NCBI GenBank assembly: GCA_021738105.1
Contig: JAIPCS010000002.1
Location: forward strand, 1-53,980
DNA: 53,980 bases
Source: Sulfuritalea sp.
GTDB taxonomy: Bacteria; Pseudomonadota; Gammaproteobacteria; Burkholderiales; Rhodocyclaceae
Direction of reading: 5' to 3'
Of the stretch, positions 44,124-52,551 are shown piece after piece. The number at the start of each line of letters is the position of its first letter. The first letter of the stretch is position 1. The position numbers were made by a program, and so were the translations under genes. The notes under the pieces were generated by a model. That model made no database searches, had not been told where the DNA came from, and was given only the letters and a program-made list of their open reading frames with translations.

Positions 44124-46280
44124 ATGAAAGCTGTTCTGCAAAACTTCAAAACTGGCGACATGGCCATAGAGGACGTCCCGCCCCCATCGCTGAAAGCTGA
44201 CGGGGTGCTTGTCCTCAATGTCGCCTCGCTGGTTTCCGCCGGTACAGAAAAGGCCGTCATCGAGCTGGCAAAGATGAACCCCCTGCAAAAGGCCCGAGCC
44301 CGGCCCGACTTGGTGAAAAAGGTGCTGAACAAGGCTGGCCAGGATGGCATGCTGGCGACGGCACGTATCGTTATGAACTTGGTTAGCGCACCCTTGCCAC
44401 TGGGTTACTCCTCGGCCGGCGTAGTCACTCGGGTAGGATCCCGGGTGGCAGACATCGCCCCTGGCCAGCGTGTCGCCTGCGCCGGGCTCGGCTATGCTAA
44501 CCACGCCGAGGTTATTTATGTACCGCGCAACCTTCTGGTGCCGATCCCAGAAGGGGTCTCTGACGCCGAGGCCGCCTTCGTCACTGTCGGTGCCATCGCC
44601 ATGCATGGCGTGCGTCAAGCAAATCTGACCTTGGGGGAGACAGTGGTGGTGGTCGGCATGGGCCTAGTCGGGCAGATTACTGCACAGATATGCATCGCTT
44701 CCGGCTGCCGCGTGTTTTGCGTGGACATCGACCCCAGTAAGGTGGAACTGGCCAAAACCTTGGGCGCCGACGGCGGTTTGGCCGCGTCTGATAGGGACGT
44801 GACCGCCGCGGTCAAGGCCTTTACCGGCGGGCGCGGTGCCGACGCCGTGTTGATCGCTGCGGGCACCAAGTCCAACGGGCCCATCACACTGGCCCCGGCG
44901 CTGCTACGCGACCGCGGCCGCGTGGTTGCCGTCGGCGACATCGGTCACGACCTGCCGCGGCGAGCCTACTTCGAGAAGGAAATCGACCTGCGCCAATCGC
45001 GTTCCTACGGTCCCGGCCGCTATGATCCGGGGTATGAAGAGAAGGGCAACGACTACCCTATCGGTTACGTTCGCTGGACGGAGAACCGGAACATGGAGTC
45101 CTTCCTGGAATTGCTTGCCCAGGGCCGCATCAAGCTGATGCCGCTGCTGACCCATCGCTACCCCATCGAAGATGCGGAGCAAGCCTACAGTCACCTGACC
45201 GGTGCAAGTGGCGAGCCGTATATCGGCATCCTGCTTGAATACGAATTGGACAAGCCGCAGGAGTCTATCGTGCGCTTAGCCGGGGCGATCAGCAAAGTGC
45301 CCGCCAGTGACGACGTTTGTTTGGGTGTGATTGGCGCCGGCCAGTTCGCACAGGGAGTGCTGTTGCCGGCCTTGAAAAAGGTGCCGGGGGTGTGCTTTCA
45401 CGGCTTCGCTACCGGTAGCGGCCTGACCTCGGTCAACGTTGCCCGCAAGTACGGGGCGTCCGTCTGCACATCCGATTACAAAGAGTTGCTGGCCGACCCG
45501 GCGGTCACTGCGGTACTCATCGCTACCCGTCATGACAGCCATGCCGGCATGGTGATCGACGCTCTCAAGGCCGGAAAACACTGCTTCGTGGAGAAGCCGC
45601 TAGCCCTCAACGACACAGAACTGGATGCGGTGATCGCCGCTCACGATGCCAGTCCCGGAACTCTGCTGACTGGCTTCAACCGGCGCTTCTCGCCATTGGC
45701 ACGGCGCTTGCGCGATGCCATCGGCGGTAAACCTCTGGTTATGCAGTACCGCATTAACGCAGGCTTCATCCCTGGCTCCCACTGGCACCAAGACATTGAA
45801 TCGGGCGGCGGTCGCATTGTCGGCGAGGTCTGCCACTTCATCGATCTGATGCAGTTCATCTGTGGGGCGCTGCCCGTGTCCGTCAGCGCTAACGCGCTAA
45901 ACGACAGCAATGCCCCCTCCGATCCGGACAACCTGGTCATGGCCTTGAACTTCGCCGATGGCTCCGTGGGAACCATTACCTACGCCGCCTGCGGCGATTC
46001 CGGCTTCCCTAAGGAGCGCATCGAGGTGTTCGGTGGCGGCCGCGTTGGCGTCATCGACAGTTGGCGCTCCCTGCTGGTACAAGGCAACGGCCGGCGCATC
46101 CGGCAGCGTTGCTGGCTACAGGCGGAAAAGGGCTTCGATCAGGAGATGCAAGCCTTTGTTGCGGCTGTGCGCGGCGGTGAGCCGGCCATCCCCTTCGCCA
46201 GCCAAGTGGCCACCACGCGCGCCACATTCGCCATTCAGAAGGCCCTCCGAACTAGCGGGACCGTGAAGCTGTCATGTTGA
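44124..46280 (+). CDS. Two-domain oxidoreductase (zinc-type dehydrogenase + Gfo/Idh/MocA)
   Basis: A 718-residue fusion. The first part (about 1-375) is a medium-chain alcohol-dehydrogenase-like domain (GYSSAGVVTRVGSRV, VVVVGMGLVGQITAQ). The second (about 390-718) is a Gfo/Idh/MocA domain (LGVIGAGQFAQGVLLP, VEKPLALN, GGGRIVGEVCHFID). This 'bi-domain oxidoreductase' is a known companion of heparinase-like and asparagine-synthase-like genes in polysaccharide loci. It may oxidise and then reduce, or epimerise, a sugar or uronic acid. Its position between a methyltransferase and a desaturase-like gene gives no clearer clue. Confidence 0.9.
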   Translation: MKAVLQNFKTGDMAIEDVPPPSLKADGVLVLNVASLVSAGTEKAVIELAKMNPLQKARARPDLVKKVLNKAGQDGMLATARIVMNLVSAPLPLGYSSAGVVTRVGSRVADIAPGQRVACAGLGYANHAEVIYVPRNLLVPIPEGVSDAEAAFVTVGAIAMHGVRQANLTLGETVVVVGMGLVGQITAQICIASGCRVFCVDIDPSKVELAKTLGADGGLAASDRDVTAAVKAFTGGRGADAVLIAAGTKSNGPITLAPALLRDRGRVVAVGDIGHDLPRRAYFEKEIDLRQSRSYGPGRYDPGYEEKGNDYPIGYVRWTENRNMESFLELLAQGRIKLMPLLTHRYPIEDAEQAYSHLTGASGEPYIGILLEYELDKPQESIVRLAGAISKVPASDDVCLGVIGAGQFAQGVLLPALKKVPGVCFHGFATGSGLTSVNVARKYGASVCTSDYKELLADPAVTAVLIATRHDSHAGMVIDALKAGKHCFVEKPLALNDTELDAVIAAHDASPGTLLTGFNRRFSPLARRLRDAIGGKPLVMQYRINAGFIPGSHWHQDIESGGGRIVGEVCHFIDLMQFICGALPVSVSANALNDSNAPSDPDNLVMALNFADGSVGTITYAACGDSGFPKERIEVFGGGRVGVIDSWRSLLVQGNGRRIRQRCWLQAEKGFDQEMQAFVAAVRGGEPAIPFASQVATTRATFAIQKALRTSGTVKLSC

Positions 46281-46328
46281 CCGGACTACGACACCTGATC
46301 CTATCCGCATGCCGTATGAGTCCAAGTT

Positions 46329-47222
46329 ATGAATATCACGCAAGCTCAAACTAGGCTGAGCCCCGCCACCGGCCGCATCAATGTTGTAGAGATATTGATC
46401 ATGCATGTCTCGATGGTTGCGTGGATTTATTTCGCCCCATCACTACTGCCGACTCTGCCGTTTTATCTGCTCACACTTGTCATCAGCGCGGTGCACCAAC
46501 GGCAGGCGTCAGAATGGCTTCACGAGGGGCTACATTTCAATATCTACCCCAACCGCGCCGTCAACGACGCTGTATCACAATTTGGCTTGGCTGCGCTCTT
46601 TGCGATCAATGTCAATATGATGCGGGCAGCACATTTCCGCCATCATCAGGTTACAGCGTTCTTTAGCGAGCATGACATCGATACGCGATATGCAATTGTC
46701 ACATCTAAGAAAGATCTCATACTGTCGCTGCTAAGAGATCTGTTTGGCCTTACCGCGTTGCGCAATTACCTGAGCGTAATGCTGTCGTCGAAGAACAAGG
46801 AGTCCATGACCAAAAAGCAGATGATAGGCACGACGGGATTCTATCTATCTGTTTACCTAGTTTATGGCTCCCTGGGGGCACTCTTCATCTATTTTGACTG
46901 CGCCGGCGTCGTTGTCTATCTAGTTTCGCTGGCCACTCTATATCCGGTACTGGGACGTTTTCGATTATATGGTCAGCATCTTCAGATCGACGAGAATGGT
47001 GGTGCGTTGATCGAGCAGAGTCACGTGAGTCGTACTGTCAATGGCACCTTGGTGGATCGGATTTTTATCTCGTCGCGGTTGATGCAGTACCACTGGGAAC
47101 ACCATAAGTATCCAGGCATGCCGTTTCGAGAATTGGAAAAGATCGCGAAGATTGATTACAACGATGCCAATCGCTGTACTTCATCACATTGGCCTGTGCT
47201 CGCGGCGTTGTGGAGGATGTAA
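46329..47222 (+). CDS. Fatty-acid-desaturase-like membrane di-iron protein
   Basis: A 297-residue membrane protein with the three histidine boxes of the desaturase/hydroxylase family: HEGLH (H65, H69), HFRHH (H102, H105, H106) and HWEHH (H255, H258, H259). About four hydrophobic segments are present, around 25-60, 170-200 and in the 80-100 and 200-215 regions. The family uses O2 and a di-iron centre to desaturate or hydroxylate lipid or other hydrophobic substrates. Here it might act on a lipid carrier or an acyl group on the polysaccharide; this is a guess. Confidence 0.83.
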   Translation: MNITQAQTRLSPATGRINVVEILIMHVSMVAWIYFAPSLLPTLPFYLLTLVISAVHQRQASEWLHEGLHFNIYPNRAVNDAVSQFGLAALFAINVNMMRAAHFRHHQVTAFFSEHDIDTRYAIVTSKKDLILSLLRDLFGLTALRNYLSVMLSSKNKESMTKKQMIGTTGFYLSVYLVYGSLGALFIYFDCAGVVVYLVSLATLYPVLGRFRLYGQHLQIDENGGALIEQSHVSRTVNGTLVDRIFISSRLMQYHWEHHKYPGMPFRELEKIAKIDYNDANRCTSSHWPVLAALWRM

Positions 47223-47225
47223 TTG

Positions 47226-48125
47226 ATGACTGTTTGTCCTGTGTGCAGGTCAGGCGAATTTGAAATGTTCGTGCGCAACCCACGAGACTACGAATATTTC
47301 ATGTCCCGCAAAGCAGACGTGTCGTTGCTGGTCTGTCATCACTGTGGTTCTATCTATCAATCCCCTTGGCCGTCGGTGGAGGAAGTCGACACGTTATATC
47401 CTTCGGATTATCAGAACTACACACGCAAGGATGTGCCGCTGCTGTCCTCCCTACTGAGTTACATGGTTCAGTCGGCGGTATCGGGGTTTGTTAAAGCGCA
47501 CGGTTCGGACAAGCGAATTCTGGATTTTGGTTGCGGTGATGGCACGTTTGTAAAGGCTCTTGTCGCCAACGGCGCACGAAAGGTTGTCGGCTTTGAGCCG
47601 AACACCCGTGACAACGCGGTGGTTTCCTGCGACGGTTTCGAGCTCGTCCGCCGCATTGAGGATCTGGTGTCACGAGGCCCATTTGGGGTCATCCGCATGA
47701 ATCACGTCATCGAACATCTGTTTGATCTGGATGGGACCATGAGTGCGCTGAGTACATTGCTGGAGCCCGATGGTGTGCTGGTGGTACAAACGCCAAATCC
47801 GCGCTCCCTAACACTGAGATTGTTTAAGAAATACTGGGGCGCGTTGCACTATCCATATCACACTGTGTTGCTTTCTCAGGATGGTCTGCGCGAAGCGGCG
47901 CCCCGCTGGAACTTGTGTGTCAAAAGCATCACCCCGTCCTTGATGCCGACCGGGTGGTCCATGAGCCTAGAAAACATCACCAAGTCCATCAGTGGTAGTA
48001 CCCGACGGGGGCGTACGGCGATTTACGGTGGGCTGGTACTTTTGGCTGCGCCTATGGCGATTACGGATAAGCTATTTCTCAGGAAATCATGTTCCGTCTA
48101 CGATTGCGTATTGGAGAAGTCTTGA
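47226..48125 (+). CDS. Zinc-ribbon class I SAM-dependent methyltransferase
   Basis: A 299-residue protein with an N-terminal zinc-ribbon-like pair CPVC (C4, C7) and CHHC (C37, C40), and methyltransferase motifs ILDFGCGDGTFVKAL, VVGFEPNTRDN and IRMNHVIEHLFD. Architecture matches the protein at 24936. ATG 47226 follows directly after the TAA-adjacent TTG (47223). The stop shares one base with the next start (TGATG). A possible C-terminal membrane-proximal segment is GGLVLLAAPMAITDKL. Confidence 0.84.
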   Translation: MTVCPVCRSGEFEMFVRNPRDYEYFMSRKADVSLLVCHHCGSIYQSPWPSVEEVDTLYPSDYQNYTRKDVPLLSSLLSYMVQSAVSGFVKAHGSDKRILDFGCGDGTFVKALVANGARKVVGFEPNTRDNAVVSCDGFELVRRIEDLVSRGPFGVIRMNHVIEHLFDLDGTMSALSTLLEPDGVLVVQTPNPRSLTLRLFKKYWGALHYPYHTVLLSQDGLREAAPRWNLCVKSITPSLMPTGWSMSLENITKSISGSTRRGRTAIYGGLVLLAAPMAITDKLFLRKSCSVYDCVLEKS

Positions 48126-48466
48126 TGCGCTACATTTTGTATATGGTAGCCTCGGTGCTCGCCTCGGTCGGCATAGTTTTCCTTAAGAAACTCGATCTCC
48201 AGTTGTTCGTCCGCGACGGAATCTACCTTGGAATGACCGGTGTGCTGACAAACAAGTTCTTCTGGTTTGGCATGCTGCTTTACGGCGGTGCCTTCGTGGC
48301 TTTCTTGGTCATTATCAATACCTACAAGATTTCAACGTCTGTGCCTGCGTTGCTCGGTGTGTACATCATCACATTGGGTGTCGTGAGCTACGCGATCGGC
48401 GAGGAGCTGTCGGCGCGTCACTTAATCGCCTACGCTCTCCTTGTCGCGGGTGTCAGTTTGCTGTGA
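48125..48466 (+). CDS. Small EamA/SMR-like membrane transporter
   Basis: A 113-residue protein with four hydrophobic segments: YILYMVASVLASVGIVFL, a KFFWFGMLLYGGAFVAFLVI segment, SVPALLGVYIITLGVVSYAI and LIAYALLVAGVSLL. The pattern, with a Lys after the first helix, resembles EmrE/ArnE-type small drug/metabolite transporter subunits. ArnE/ArnF-type proteins flip lipid-linked sugars; a flippase-like role in this locus is plausible. It probably acts as a dimer. ATG 48125 overlaps the previous stop, and its own stop overlaps the next start. Confidence 0.68.
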   Translation: MRYILYMVASVLASVGIVFLKKLDLQLFVRDGIYLGMTGVLTNKFFWFGMLLYGGAFVAFLVIINTYKISTSVPALLGVYIITLGVVSYAIGEELSARHLIAYALLVAGVSLL

Positions 48467-50088
48467 TGGACGCGCCATACATCAATCTCGCAATGGCGCA
48501 GTTGCCGCGTCTGCTGTCGCGCATGGACCGTGAAGCATTGTCGAGTACATATGGCGCTTGCGATCGCACCTACTGGAGCTGGAAGTTCACCGATTTCCCA
48601 GGCGCTCGCTTTCAGGAGGCTCTGTATGCACTGGCTTGGATATATACCCGGCCGCTGGCGGGGAACCGCCTATACGGCCATCCCTTGGTGCGCGAGTGGA
48701 TCATCGCCGGCTTCCACTACTGGCAGACTCTGCAACACGCAGATGGCTCCTTCGACGAGGCTTATCCTTATGAGCGCAGCCTCGCTGCCACAGCATTTAC
48801 CGGCTTTTACCTAGGAGAGGCCTATCTGCTGTTGGATAATGCGCTACCGGTTGAGTTGCGCGAGAGCCTACGCACCACATTCCGCCGCGTCGGCGACTGG
48901 TTGTGCTCCAATGACGAATATCACGGCGTACTGTCCAATCATCTCGCGGCGGCGGCGGCGGCACTAACAGTGATCACCAAGATTGACGGCGAGTCCAGGC
49001 ACGTGGAGCGTGCCGGACACTTCGTTCGCCGAATCCTGGCCAGGCAGTCGGCGGAAGGCTGGTACGAGGAGTACGGTGGCGCCGATTTCGGCTACCAGAC
49101 CCACGGTAGTTTCTACTTGGCCCGGGTGTGGCAACTGACCGGGGACATGGAGCTTCTAGACAGCCTTAAGCGTTCGGTGGCGTTCCTGACATATTTCGTT
49201 CACCCGAACGGTACGCTGGGCGGCGAATATGGCAGCCGGAACACCAGCTTCTATTTCCCCGCCGCCTTTGAAATGCTTTCGTCGGCGTGTCCGGAAGCCG
49301 CCGCTATCGCCAGTTTTATGCGTACCTCAGTCGCCCGCCAAGATGCGGCCGGCCTGGCTGCAGTCGTTGCCTATAATTTTTGCCCGCTGCTGAACAACTA
49401 TCTATTTGCTCACGACGCAATGGGACCGCTTGACGAAGTGGCCCCACTGCCATTCGAGGAAGTCGGCCAGTGGACCTTTCCCAAGGCAGGTCTCTTGGTG
49501 CACGCCACGAATCACTATCAGGCCGTGTTCGCGCCATCCAAAGGTGGCGTGTTGAAAATCTACGATAAGCATGAAGGCAGGCTGGCCTACAGCGACTGCG
49601 GCTACTGGGGCGAAGCTGCCGATGGGGCACTGGTCAGTAGCCAGAGCTTCTCGCTAGACAACGACATTCAACTCACCCCCGGCCGAGGCATGGTGAGGGC
49701 CCCGTTCGCGCTGGTGAATCAGAAACTAATGAACTCGACTCTGTTCATCGGCTTTCGTCTTTTCACCCTCACCATCGGCCGGTTTACCAAAATGGCACGC
49801 CTCCTGAAAACTGTACTGGTAAAGGTGCTGGTGAGCCGGCGAAAGACATTGGGGGTGTTCCTACTGCGGGAAGTGGAATTCCTCTCAGATGGAGTAATGA
49901 TACGCGATCAAGTTGACATTGACCCCCGACGACCACTCAGGCATCTCACCCTAGGCGGCAAATTCTCGAGCATTCACATGGGATCATCAAGGTATTTCCA
50001 GTTCGATGAACTGGATCCTCTCAGCATTGACGGCAAAGCTACGTTGCGCCGCGAGTTTTTCTGGCAGGCCAGCGGTCGCGACGTATAA
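48466..50088 (+). CDS. Heparinase-like (alpha/alpha-toroid) hypothetical protein
   Basis: A 540-residue soluble protein with an N-terminal alpha-helical part (about 1-300, repeated aromatic-rich helices such as WYEEYGGADFGYQTHGSFYL and an EYGSRNTSFYFP motif) and a C-terminal beta-rich part (from about 340). This arrangement resembles heparinase II/III-type lyases and related proteins often found next to bi-domain oxidoreductases. Catalytic residues were not mapped with confidence, and no signal peptide is seen. A degradative, epimerising or non-catalytic role in polysaccharide assembly is possible. GTG 48463 is an alternative start. Confidence 0.55.
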   Translation: MDAPYINLAMAQLPRLLSRMDREALSSTYGACDRTYWSWKFTDFPGARFQEALYALAWIYTRPLAGNRLYGHPLVREWIIAGFHYWQTLQHADGSFDEAYPYERSLAATAFTGFYLGEAYLLLDNALPVELRESLRTTFRRVGDWLCSNDEYHGVLSNHLAAAAAALTVITKIDGESRHVERAGHFVRRILARQSAEGWYEEYGGADFGYQTHGSFYLARVWQLTGDMELLDSLKRSVAFLTYFVHPNGTLGGEYGSRNTSFYFPAAFEMLSSACPEAAAIASFMRTSVARQDAAGLAAVVAYNFCPLLNNYLFAHDAMGPLDEVAPLPFEEVGQWTFPKAGLLVHATNHYQAVFAPSKGGVLKIYDKHEGRLAYSDCGYWGEAADGALVSSQSFSLDNDIQLTPGRGMVRAPFALVNQKLMNSTLFIGFRLFTLTIGRFTKMARLLKTVLVKVLVSRRKTLGVFLLREVEFLSDGVMIRDQVDIDPRRPLRHLTLGGKFSSIHMGSSRYFQFDELDPLSIDGKATLRREFFWQASGRDV

Positions 50089-50125
50089 CCTTCCGCTGTC
50101 GGAAAATGACGCTAACGCAAAGAAA

Positions 50126-51844
50126 ATGACAAAACCGAAAATTCTCTATTACACGATGCTCCAGTATCAACGGGAGTCACTCACGTTATTGCATGAACGT
50201 TTCGAGGTAATCGAACTCGACAATCCCTCCTGCGACAACGACGAATTGCTCGCAGTGGTTGACGTCGCGCTCGCGCCCCTAGGCTATTACTTTGGGCCAG
50301 AGAAAATCGACAAGTGTCGTTCTCTGCGGGCGATCGGCTCGAATACGACGGGGCACCCGCACATCGACGTCGATTACGCCCGATCCAGAGGGATAGCAGT
50401 GGCTACGCTCAAGTACGAGCGCGAGTTTCTCGACACCATTACTCCAACCGCCGAGCTGACTTGGGGGTTGCTGATCGCCCTGACGAGAAACCTGTTTCCG
50501 GCTGTGGCTTCGACCAAGCTGGGTAAGTGGAACCGGCGGCCGTTTCCGGGGAAACAGATGCTGTCGAGAATGAGCATCGGCGTGGTCGGCCTTGGGCGGC
50601 TGGGTTACAAGGTGGCCCAGTACGCCCTGAAGTTCGGCATGGATGTGAGCTATTACGATCCGCATGTATCGTCCGGCTATCCGGGGCTCAGGAAAAAGTC
50701 TTCGCTGCAGGAACTGGTGTCAGGCTGCGATGTCGTTACCGTGCATGTCCCGCATGAAATGCAGAACGAAGGGATGTTCAATGCGAAGATATTCGGCAGC
50801 TTCAAGCGGGGGGCCTGTTTCATCAATACATCGAGAGGCGAACTTGTCGACCACGATGCCTTCCTCGAGTCCCTGACCAGCGGTCAGCTTGCAGGTGCCG
50901 CCATCGACGTCTTCGCAGGCGAGTTTGCCCCGGACTTCGAGTCATCCTTCACGCGGCACCCGCTGTGGCTCTACGCGCAGAGTCACGACAATCTGCTCAT
51001 CACGCCGCATATCGGCGGCTCGACGCTGGATGCTTGGGGAGACACCGAGCGGCATACCATCCAGCGTATCCTTGAAGTCTTGAGCGACACGGTGAACCCG
51101 AATGGCGCGATCGAGCTTGCGGCCGGCGAGAGCTGGGTGCTCATTCCGGCGCGCGGCGGGTCGAAGTCGATACCCCTGAAGAATCTGGCGAGACTGCATG
51201 GCATACCCCTGATCGATTACGCCATCGGCACCGCCAGACGCTCCGGCAAGGTCAGTCGCATCATTTGTTCCACCGACAGCGAGGAAATCGGCGGCCATTG
51301 CCTTGCTCTCGGCGTCGAAGTAGATCGGCGTCCGGACGAGCTGGCGGGCGATCACGTGGCGACGGTCGACGTCCTGCTGGAGTTCGTTCGTCGCAAGGCG
51401 GGCGCAGGCGTCACGCTACCGGAATACCTGGTGCTGCTCGAACCGACTTCACCGTTTGTCGCACCGGGCGACATCAAGGCCTGCCTCGACCGACTTGATG
51501 CCGATGCGGCGGCGGATTCGGCGCAGACCGTCACGCAAGTCTCATCGAATAGCCATGCGTACAACCAGCGCTATCACGACGGGAACGGATCGAATTTCCT
51601 GTATCCGCAGGAAAGGAAAGTCTGTGTCAACAAGCAGGCGAAGCCCGGTTTCTACATACACGGCAACGTCAGGGTGATGAGGGTGCAATCCCTGTTGCGG
51701 ACCAGGAGTATCTTCGGCGCACGATCGCTGCCTATCGAGATTCCCAAGATTCGGGCGATGGACGTCGATAGCCGGGACGACCTGTTATTGGCCGAGGCCA
51801 TCATCGCCTCGGGATTGGTAAAAGAACTGGAGCTGGGACTATGA
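50126..51844 (+). CDS. D-2-hydroxyacid dehydrogenase fused to NeuA-family cytidylyltransferase
   Basis: A 572-residue bifunctional protein. Residues 1 to about 330 are a D-isomer 2-hydroxyacid dehydrogenase (phosphoglycerate-dehydrogenase-like): IGVVGLGRLGYKVAQ (glycine loop from G155), FINTSRGELVDHDAF with the conserved Arg, and LLITPHIGGSTLDAW with the catalytic His. Residues about 337-572 are a CMP-sugar-type cytidylyltransferase, with the CTP loop IPARGGSKSIPLKN at 340-353, CSTDSEEI, and LLEPTSPFV. Families of this kind are normally separate proteins. No frameshift or internal start separates the two halves. ATG 50126 precedes MTKPKILYYT; the frame is open further upstream into the previous gene. 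Start and coupling with 51841 (ATGA) suggest a shared product. Confidence 0.88.
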   Translation: MTKPKILYYTMLQYQRESLTLLHERFEVIELDNPSCDNDELLAVVDVALAPLGYYFGPEKIDKCRSLRAIGSNTTGHPHIDVDYARSRGIAVATLKYEREFLDTITPTAELTWGLLIALTRNLFPAVASTKLGKWNRRPFPGKQMLSRMSIGVVGLGRLGYKVAQYALKFGMDVSYYDPHVSSGYPGLRKKSSLQELVSGCDVVTVHVPHEMQNEGMFNAKIFGSFKRGACFINTSRGELVDHDAFLESLTSGQLAGAAIDVFAGEFAPDFESSFTRHPLWLYAQSHDNLLITPHIGGSTLDAWGDTERHTIQRILEVLSDTVNPNGAIELAAGESWVLIPARGGSKSIPLKNLARLHGIPLIDYAIGTARRSGKVSRIICSTDSEEIGGHCLALGVEVDRRPDELAGDHVATVDVLLEFVRRKAGAGVTLPEYLVLLEPTSPFVAPGDIKACLDRLDADAAADSAQTVTQVSSNSHAYNQRYHDGNGSNFLYPQERKVCVNKQAKPGFYIHGNVRVMRVQSLLRTRSIFGARSLPIEIPKIRAMDVDSRDDLLLAEAIIASGLVKELELGL

Positions 51845-52521
51845 AACCGATTTGTGCGATCGTCAATGCACGCCTGCAATCATCGAGGACAAAAAGCAAG
51901 ATGGTGCGATCATATTGTGGCACCGACCTCCTCGAAATCGCATTGGAGAAACTTGATGGACTGGATTTCTTCACGCATCGCTATCTGGCGGTCGCCGAGG
52001 ACGAATTGGCCCAAAAGGCCGCGAAGTATCCGAACGTCGAGGTGTTGCGGCGCAAGCCGGAGGCGGTGGCACCCGGGCCGCACCACCCGCTGACCACCTT
52101 CGAGCACTACACGCGCGTGCCGACGGAATATTTTTTCGTCATCAATCCTTGTGCGGCGTTTCTGTCCAGCGCCACAATCCGGCGTGCATTCGATGTCTTC
52201 CAGCAGACGGATTATCGCTCGTATATCGCCGTTGAGCAGACGCGGGACTGGCTGTTCAGCGCAAGCGGCGAGGCGCTGACGCACAAAAATGCGGCGGGCT
52301 TCCAGAATACGAGCGACGGCGACTATTTCCTGCGTGCGACGCACGCCTTCTACATCGCAAACCGCGACTATTTTGCGAGCCATGACGGCCAGTTGTGGAC
52401 GCTGCACAAGGATGATCCCCACCTGATTCCCATGCCGAGCGAGGAGGCCGTCGATGTCGACACCGATCTCGAATTCGAAATATCCGAATATCTCTACAGC
52501 CGCAAGCTTGGCCTGCGCTAG
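51841..52521 (+). CDS. Degenerate NeuA/SpsF-type nucleotidyltransferase-like protein
   Basis: A 226-residue protein whose layout follows NeuA/SpsF-type cytidylyltransferases but whose nucleotide loop is altered: it reads NARLQSSRTKSKMVRSY instead of the usual PARGGSKxxxxKN. YFFVINPCAAFLSSATIRRA corresponds to the LQPTSPF region, and EEAVDVDTDLEFEISEYL to the C-terminal D-x-D metal site. It may be a divergent transferase with a different substrate or a non-catalytic partner of the fusion protein that precedes it with a four-base overlap. Confidence 0.66.
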   Translation: MKPICAIVNARLQSSRTKSKMVRSYCGTDLLEIALEKLDGLDFFTHRYLAVAEDELAQKAAKYPNVEVLRRKPEAVAPGPHHPLTTFEHYTRVPTEYFFVINPCAAFLSSATIRRAFDVFQQTDYRSYIAVEQTRDWLFSASGEALTHKNAAGFQNTSDGDYFLRATHAFYIANRDYFASHDGQLWTLHKDDPHLIPMPSEEAVDVDTDLEFEISEYLYSRKLGLR

Positions 52522-52551
52522 ACCGTTGCCACTTCCATTCCCGTCGTGTCA

